From NCBI GenBank assembly GCA_943323675.2, contig CALPIR020000145.1, positions 1-6,027 on the forward strand: DNA of 6,027 bases, written 5' to 3'. Both the position numbers and the translations under genes were made by a program. Below are positions 1 through 3,757 of the stretch, piece by piece. This DNA is from Chitinophaga pinensis (lineage in GTDB: Bacteria > Bacteroidota > Bacteroidia > UKL13-3). Positions within the stretch are counted from its first letter, which is position 1. Every line of letters begins with the position of its first letter. The notes below the pieces were generated by a model. The model was not told where the DNA came from and did no database searches. It saw only the letters and a list, made by a program, of their open reading frames with translations.

Positions 1-43
1 ATTCTTCAGGCGAGCGCACATCAATTACGGTATTTGGTTTCAT
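1..43 (-). CDS. Single-domain rhodanese-like sulfurtransferase, N-terminal fragment (cut by window edge)
   Basis: Only the first 14 codons are present, reading MKPNTVIDVRSPEE on the minus strand from the ATG at 43-41. The pattern V-I-D-V-R-x-P-E-E is the hallmark of the first strand and loop of a rhodanese domain, and its position right at the N-terminus suggests a small protein of one rhodanese domain. The active-site cysteine would lie outside the window. The start follows the stop of the DUF6132 gene by a single base (TAA-T-ATG), so the two are almost certainly co-transcribed and probably translationally coupled. Rhodaneses pass sulfane sulfur between thiols; next to a persulfide dioxygenase this one probably carries or accepts persulfide sulfur. 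The family assignment rests on 14 residues plus context, so it is good but not certain. Confidence 0.72.
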   Translation of the reverse strand, partial: MKPNTVIDVRSPEE

Positions 44-44
44 A

Positions 45-257
45 TTATTTGCTTGTTTTTGTTTTGAGATCGTTTTTAAAAGAGCTGCCTAATAATCCTC
101 CCATAAAAGCACCATATAGCGTGCTGTTTATTGGGTTTGACGTGATGGCACAATTGCCGTTGCTGCATCCTATAAAATAATAGTATGCATAACCTAAAGC
201 CGAACCAATGATAACGCCAAGTATGGTTCTATTTTGTTTTTTGATAAATGTTTTCAT
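45..257 (-). CDS. DUF6132-type small membrane protein with paired cysteines
   Basis: This 70-residue protein has two predicted membrane helices (about residues 12-30 and 45-60), a basic N-terminus and a Lys-rich C-terminal tail. The loop after helix 1 reads GCSNGNCAITSNP, with Cys31 and Cys36, followed by STLYGAFMG at the start of helix 2. From memory this is the signature of the DUF6132 family, common in Bacteroidota and often found near rhodanese and metallo-beta-lactamase-fold genes. Its function is unknown. The two cysteines beside a persulfide enzyme suggest sulfur binding or transfer at the membrane, but that is inference. The ATG overlaps the stop of the upstream dioxygenase gene (TAATG), a typical coupling arrangement, and the small rhodanese starts one base after its own stop. 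It is intact and of normal length as I know the family. Confidence 0.8.
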   Translation of the reverse strand: MKTFIKKQNRTILGVIIGSALGYAYYYFIGCSNGNCAITSNPINSTLYGAFMGGLLGSSFKNDLKTKTSK

Positions 258-1681
258 TATAACATGGTACTAGGACAAACGTAATCTGTTACAGGAAATG
301 CACCCGAATTTTTAATTGCAGTAAATCCGCCTTGCACATTAATTAAGTTATCGTAACCACGTGCTTTAAGTACCGAAGCAAAAATCATAGAGCGATAACC
401 ACCTGCACAATGTAAATAGTAAGTTTTGTTCTTGTCAATTTTAAGCATGCTTTCATTGATGTAATCTAATGGCGCATTTTCTACATTTACAATATGTTCA
501 GCATAAAACTCACTGGCCTTGCGCACATCTAATATATTTATGTTTTTATCAGATTGATATGCGTTTGTAAAATCATCAATAGAAATGCTACTTATGCTGC
601 TGGTTTCTTTCCCCGCTTTAATCCATGCTTCAATTCCACCTTTTAAATATCCAATGGCATGATCGTAACCTACGCGCGCTAAACGGGTAACTACTACTTC
701 TTCTCTTCCTTCCTCAATAATCAGTAATAAAGGTTGTTTAATATCAATAATCATGGTGCCAACCCAAACAGCAAAGTTTCCATCAATACCAATGTTTATC
801 GAATTTGGAATAAATGCCTTGGCAAATAAATCAGCATTGCGGGTATCTATTATTAATGCTTGTGTCTCGTTTGCTGCTGCTTCAAATGCGTCAACACTTA
901 ATGGTTGTGTGCCTTGTTGCATTACTTGATCTATGCTGCTGTATCCATTAATATTCATCAATACATTATTGGGGAAATAAGCTGGTGGAGGAGTTAGGCC
1001 ATTTAGTAATTCATTAATAAAATCTTTTTCTGTAATGCCTGGTCTTAATGCGTAATTGGTTCTTTTTTGATTGCCTAATGTATCGCTGGTTTCTTTACTC
1101 AAATTTTTACCACAAGCACTACCAGCACCATGTGCTGGATATACAATTATATCATCGGCAAGTGGCATAATTTTATTTTGCAACGAGTGGTATAAATGTT
1201 TGGCTAATTTTTCTTGCGTTAAATCTGCAATCACATGTTGTGCTAAATCTGGCCTTCCCACATCACCAATAAATAAGGTATCTCCTGTAAATATGGCTGT
1301 TTGTTTTCCAGTTTCATCAGTTAATAAAAAACAACTGCTTTCCATGGTATGGCCTGGTGTATGTAACAAAGTAATTTTAGCTTTACCTATGGTAAATACT
1401 TCTCCATCCTGAGCAACATAGGCCTTATATCCCATTTGCATTTGTGTTGGTCCATAAACAATTGTAGCACCTGTTTTTTCTGCCAAATCAATATGTCCAG
1501 AAACAAAGTCAGCATGAAAATGTGTTTCGAATACATATTTTATGCTTGCTCCACGCTTTTGTGCCATTTCTATATAAGGCGATACCTCACGAAGTGGATC
1601 AATAATAGCAGCTTCTCCATTGCTTTCAATGTAGTATGCGCCATGTGCTAAACATCCCGTATATATTTGTTCTATTTTCAT
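257..1681 (-). CDS. CstB-like persulfide dioxygenase fused to two rhodanese domains
   Basis: A 474-residue cytoplasmic protein with three modules. Residues 1 to about 255 are a metallo-beta-lactamase fold of the ETHE1/persulfide dioxygenase type: THFHADF (His54, His56, Asp58), TPGHT (His111), FTGDTLF (Asp134) and YPAHG (His184). The usual HxHxDH is HxHxDF here, as in mononuclear-iron dioxygenases; by homology His54, His111 and Asp134 hold the iron. Cys190 in GAGSACGKN probably corresponds to the reactive cysteine of S. aureus CstB. Residues about 262-357 form a degenerate rhodanese (EEGREEV in place of the Cys loop). Residues about 365-464 form an active-type rhodanese with Cys425 in HCAGGYRS. 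A further Cys469 lies near the C-terminus. Family members oxidise low-molecular-weight persulfides with O2 to sulfite and can form thiosulfate through the rhodanese. It is the first gene of an apparent operon with DUF6132 and a small rhodanese. The start is chosen at the ATG giving the standard MKIEQIYTGCLAHG N-terminus; AAAGGG just upstream may act as a weak ribosome site. Confidence 0.93.
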   Translation of the reverse strand: MKIEQIYTGCLAHGAYYIESNGEAAIIDPLREVSPYIEMAQKRGASIKYVFETHFHADFVSGHIDLAEKTGATIVYGPTQMQMGYKAYVAQDGEVFTIGKAKITLLHTPGHTMESSCFLLTDETGKQTAIFTGDTLFIGDVGRPDLAQHVIADLTQEKLAKHLYHSLQNKIMPLADDIIVYPAHGAGSACGKNLSKETSDTLGNQKRTNYALRPGITEKDFINELLNGLTPPPAYFPNNVLMNINGYSSIDQVMQQGTQPLSVDAFEAAANETQALIIDTRNADLFAKAFIPNSINIGIDGNFAVWVGTMIIDIKQPLLLIIEEGREEVVVTRLARVGYDHAIGYLKGGIEAWIKAGKETSSISSISIDDFTNAYQSDKNINILDVRKASEFYAEHIVNVENAPLDYINESMLKIDKNKTYYLHCAGGYRSMIFASVLKARGYDNLINVQGGFTAIKNSGAFPVTDYVCPSTML

Positions 1682-1700
1682 ACCCTTTAAATTTGTGGTA

Positions 1701-1708
1701 CGAAATTA
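1701..1708 (-). promoter_or_regulatory. Candidate -7 box for the persulfide dioxygenase operon (activator-type geometry)
   Basis: Read on the minus strand this is TAATTTCG, a 7/8 match to the Bacteroidota -7 element TAnnTTTG. Transcription would start near 1696, leaving a leader of about 15 bases. No TTG lies at the expected -33 distance, but the centre of the Crp/Fnr-type palindrome falls about 41.5 bp upstream of that start, the usual place for a class II activator. A competing promoter reading is given for 1718-1748. Confidence 0.35.
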
Positions 1709-1717
1709 ATACTACTG

Positions 1718-1748
1718 CAAAGAGTACGCTGTGACTTTTGTTACACAA
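1718..1748 (-). promoter_or_regulatory. Alternative promoter for the persulfide dioxygenase operon (-33 TTG / -7 TACTCTTTG)
   Basis: On the minus strand a TTG (1748-1746) is followed after 19 bases by TACTCTTTG (1726-1718), which has one extra base within TAnnTTTG. The 19-base spacing equals that of the much clearer promoter upstream of the DUF2892 gene. If this is the true promoter, the Crp/Fnr-type palindrome lies wholly within its spacer and would act as a repressor site. Only one of the two readings needs to be right. Confidence 0.35.
1730..1745. promoter_or_regulatory. Putative Crp/Fnr-family operator (TGTGA-N6-TTACA)
   Basis: The plus strand reads TGTGACTTTTGTTACA, of the form TGTnAC-N4-GTnACA, with 5 of 6 arm bases symmetric. 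It differs at one position from the classical Crp half-site pair TGTGA-N6-TCACA. It sits 49 bp upstream of the dioxygenase start codon. Crp/Fnr-family regulators are known to control redox, nitrosative and sulfur-stress genes in Bacteroidota, so a member of that family is the natural candidate; none is encoded in this window. The identification is from pattern only. Confidence 0.5.
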
Positions 1749-1805
1749 TGAATACTAAAAAGTATGATTTTTATTAGGCTTAATAAATACAGTTGGTATT
1801 CATTG
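1746..1805. repeat. 10-bp perfect inverted repeat enclosing smaller palindromes
   Basis: CAATGAATAC at 1746-1755 is matched exactly by its reverse complement GTATTCATTG at 1796-1805, with 40 bases between. Inside are two further dyads: ATACT-AAAA-AGTAT at 1752-1765, which overlaps the left outer arm and so competes with it, and TTTATTA-GGCT-TAATAAA at 1770-1787. The structure lies downstream of the DUF2892 stop and upstream of the dioxygenase promoter region. It could end or stabilise the DUF2892 transcript, or serve as protein-binding sites. No strong T-tract follows directly, so it is not a textbook intrinsic terminator. Confidence 0.5.
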
Positions 1806-1856
1806 CAATTACTTATTTAATTAAGCTTTTTTTATGCCTAATTGAGGAAAGTTGTT

Positions 1857-2057
1857 TTATTTCTTTTTGGTTGATATACCAAATGGAAGATAAAGCGGAC
1901 AAAAGCTGATAAAGCTTGTGAGAATAAATATGGTAGCAATTACTAAGAGGATGATTGCAACCGTACCGCTAATGATGTGGGTGAAATAAAGTGCTGCAAT
2001 AATTAGTGCTGCAATAATTCTCACTACCCTGTCAATTGAACCCATATTTGCTTTCAT
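1857..2057 (-). CDS. DUF2892 (YgaP-like transmembrane domain) protein
   Basis: A 66-residue inner-membrane protein with the family's N-terminal motif NMGSIDRVVRI (residues 4-14), two hydrophobic helices (about 12-28 and 31-52), the conserved CPLY after helix 2 (Cys53) and a short GIST-KKK tail. This is the stand-alone form of the domain that forms the C-terminal membrane anchor of E. coli YgaP, where it is fused to a rhodanese. Here the rhodanese is separate, at 1-43 and within the dioxygenase. The exact biochemical role of free DUF2892 proteins is not established; they recur beside rhodanese, MBL-fold and sulfur-transport genes, so a link to membrane sulfur handling is inferred. It has its own promoter at 2093-2123. 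The start gives the canonical N-terminus, and I see no Shine-Dalgarno sequence. A 175-bp gap separates it from the dioxygenase gene. Confidence 0.88.
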   Translation of the reverse strand: MKANMGSIDRVVRIIAALIIAALYFTHIISGTVAIILLVIATIFILTSFISFCPLYLPFGISTKKK

Positions 2058-2092
2058 AACAATAGATATTAAGGGTGATAAATTTACGTAAT

Positions 2093-2123
2093 CAAAGTTA
2101 GTTAAATCATTATCATAACCAAA
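2093..2123 (-). promoter_or_regulatory. Bacteroidota-type promoter of the DUF2892 gene
   Basis: On the minus strand TTTG (2123-2120) is followed after 19 bases by TAACTTTG (2100-2093), an exact match to TAnnTTTG. Transcription would start near 2087, giving a leader of about 30 bases. The -33 box lies only about 10 bp past the stop of the CNNM gene, so the promoter fills most of the 75-bp gap and leaves little space for a terminator. Read-through from the CNNM gene is therefore possible. Confidence 0.65.
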
Positions 2124-2132
2124 CTTAATAAC

Positions 2133-3386
2133 TTATAGTAAATTGAATTTAAGCTCGTTAATTCTATTGCGCGATACAGAGATAATGGTGAATTGGAATT
2201 TTCCAATAGTAATCACTTCTCCCTTAGTGGGAATATTTTCATGAACAGCAATAATGTAGCCGCCTAAAGTATTGTAATCGCCTTCGGGTATGTTTAGCTC
2301 GTATTTGTTATTTAGGTAATCTACTTCAAGGCGTGCATTAAAAATAAATTCCTTTTCGTTTAGTTGCACTTCTGCCAATTGTTCCACATCATGCTCATCT
2401 TCTATCTCACCAAATATTTCTTCCATAATGTCTTCAATGGTAACAATACCTGCTGTTACACCTAGCTCATCAACCACCAATGCAATACTTTTTCTGGTGC
2501 GTGTAAATGTATTTAGCAATTCGTTAGCCGACATGGTTTCTGGAGCAATTTCTATAGGAATTAGTATGGCTCTAATGCTGTGTGGTTTTTTAAATAAATC
2601 TTTTTGGTGTGTGTATCCTATTATATGATCAACTGTACCTTGGTGAACCAAAATTTTTGATAACCCAGTTTCTTTAAATTTTTGATACAACTCATCAGTT
2701 GTGGCATCAATATCAAAACTTACCAACTCGGTACGTGGTGTCATGCAATCACGCAAACGCACGTTGCCAAAGTCTAAGGCGTTTTTAAACATTTCGGTGT
2801 CTACATCGGCATCTTCTGCTAAATCTTCAACACTATCGTTAATGTATTGATCTAAATCAACTTTGCTAAATACAGGTGTAGTTTCACTAAACTGCACACG
2901 AAAAACAGTGTTTAATATTACTTTGGCTAACCAAGTTATAAAATGCACCAATGGCCAAAACAAATAATAACTTAGTAAAAAGGGAACAGATAAAACACGT
3001 AAAATAATATCGGGGTTAATGCGAAAAAGCACCTTAGGCAAAAATTCGCCTGTAACCAGTACTATTAAGGTTGATACCAATGTTTGTATCAGCAACAAAA
3101 ACAAAGTACTATCTGCTGTTCCGGGTATGTATTTATGAATATAAGGATGTAAAAATGCCCCCATGTAAATACCATAAACCACTAAGCCAATATTATTTCC
3201 TACTAGTGTTGTGCTGATAAATCTAGATGGGTTATTTACAAATGGTGAAAGTATACGTGCTGATAAACTTCCTTGCTTGCTTCTAAGTTCTATTAATAAT
3301 TTATTAGCAGATATAAATGCAATTTCTATTCCCGAAAAAAATGCGGATGTTAAAATACTTAATATAATGATGAGGGTGGTATCCAT
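2133..3386 (-). CDS. CNNM/CorC-family membrane protein with CBS pair (putative Mg2+/cation exporter; hemolysin-family annotation)
   Basis: A complete 417-residue inner-membrane protein in the usual domain order. Residues 1 to about 190 are the CNNM (DUF21) membrane domain, with FFSGIEIAFISANK (residues 16-29), LVGNNIGLVVYG (61-72) and TGEFLPK (112-118), the conserved motifs that line the ion site in this family. Residues about 210-330 are a tandem CBS pair, entered through the typical CMTPRTE (214-220) and ending in DELGVTAGIVTIEDIMEEIF (306-325) followed by the acidic GEIEDEHD. Residues about 340-417 are the CorC_HlyC domain. Characterised relatives export Mg2+, with ATP-Mg binding at the CBS pair; old hemolysin names are historical. 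Bacteroidota GldE has the same architecture, so a gliding-associated paralogue cannot be excluded, but no gld gene is nearby. It lies 22 bp after a small membrane-protein gene and is probably co-transcribed with it. An exact -7-like TACATTTG occurs at 3407-3400 without a -33 partner, so an internal start is only a possibility. Confidence 0.9.
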   Translation of the reverse strand: MDTTLIIILSILTSAFFSGIEIAFISANKLLIELRSKQGSLSARILSPFVNNPSRFISTTLVGNNIGLVVYGIYMGAFLHPYIHKYIPGTADSTLFLLLIQTLVSTLIVLVTGEFLPKVLFRINPDIILRVLSVPFLLSYYLFWPLVHFITWLAKVILNTVFRVQFSETTPVFSKVDLDQYINDSVEDLAEDADVDTEMFKNALDFGNVRLRDCMTPRTELVSFDIDATTDELYQKFKETGLSKILVHQGTVDHIIGYTHQKDLFKKPHSIRAILIPIEIAPETMSANELLNTFTRTRKSIALVVDELGVTAGIVTIEDIMEEIFGEIEDEHDVEQLAEVQLNEKEFIFNARLEVDYLNNKYELNIPEGDYNTLGGYIIAVHENIPTKGEVITIGKFQFTIISVSRNRINELKFNLL

Positions 3387-3408
3387 AGATTACTGCTAAC
3401 AAATGTAA

Positions 3409-3582
3409 TTATTTTGAAGCTTTTTTTTGTCGTAAATAATATACTACTCCAAATAGGGTGGCCAATGCAAAAAACATGTAGGCTTTTCCGTTTACAAAGC
3501 CATCAAAAATGGTAATATATATTGCTACCAATAAACTAGCAATGGCCAATATTAGCCAGTTACGGACTATGAAATTATGCAT
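3409..3582 (-). CDS. Small two-helix membrane protein, unknown function
   Basis: A 57-residue protein starting MHNFIVRNW, with two hydrophobic segments (about residues 8-26 and 33-48) and a basic end, YLRQKKASK, which suggests a hairpin with both ends in the cytoplasm. I do not recognise a named family. The frame stays open upstream to an ATG at 3708, but the extra 42 residues look like translated intergenic DNA, and a candidate promoter lies at 3605-3635, so the internal ATG at 3582 is preferred. The stop is 22 bp before the CNNM start on the same strand, with no terminator between them, so the two probably form a unit. A role with the CNNM protein is possible but unsupported beyond position. 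Confidence 0.62.
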   Translation of the reverse strand: MHNFIVRNWLILAIASLLVAIYITIFDGFVNGKAYMFFALATLFGVVYYLRQKKASK

Positions 3583-3604
3583 GTATGATAAAAAAATTAT
3601 ACTA

Positions 3605-3635
3605 CAAAATAAACACTTAGCCTCCGTTATTACAA
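3605..3635 (-). promoter_or_regulatory. Candidate promoter for the small membrane protein / CNNM unit
   Basis: On the minus strand TTG (3635-3633) is followed after 20 bases by TTATTTTG (3612-3605), a 7/8 match to TAnnTTTG. The start would fall near 3599, giving a leader of about 17 bases before the ATG at 3582. It supports the shorter gene model. In such AT-rich DNA a match of this quality can arise by chance. Confidence 0.35.
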
Positions 3636-3757
3636 TGTTTAAATTAAAGCGACCTTTAATTGGAACGGTAATTTTAATCCCAATTTTATTACAAACAAAA
3701 GCCAACATGCATGCACAACTAATTTTTTTATATATTGGCCTTTAAAATTTAATACCA

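Noticed and set aside
1071..1651. Two open frames on the plus strand (1071-1412 and 1436-1651)
   Set aside because: Both lie antisense inside the dioxygenase gene, whose own frame carries clear motifs; their translations show no family features.
1811..1836. AAGCTT followed by a T-run, considered as an intrinsic terminator
   Set aside because: The dyad has no loop and the T-run is on the plus strand, where no gene needs terminating here; in the minus-strand transcript it is an A-run.
2101..2120. GTTA...TAAC dyad (20 bp region) in the DUF2892 promoter spacer, considered as a second Crp/Fnr site
   Set aside because: Only the outer four bases are symmetric and the TGTnAC core is absent.
2428..3399. 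Plus-strand open frames at 2428-2628 and 3211-3399
   Set aside because: Antisense shadows of the CNNM gene, with no recognisable motifs.
3583..3708. N-terminal extension of the small membrane protein to an ATG at 3708
   Set aside because: The extra 42 residues have no membrane or family character, and a candidate promoter (3605-3635) lies within them; the ATG at 3582 gives a cleaner protein.
3509..3745. Plus-strand open frame of 78 codons
   Set aside because: It covers the antisense of the small membrane protein plus AT-rich intergenic DNA, ends just before the receptor start and has low-complexity character.
3640..3757. Promoter for the TonB-dependent receptor
   Set aside because: A TATATTGG at 3731-3738 is a 7/8 match to the -7 box, but no TTG lies about 19-21 bases upstream and the spacing to the start is short; too weak to list.
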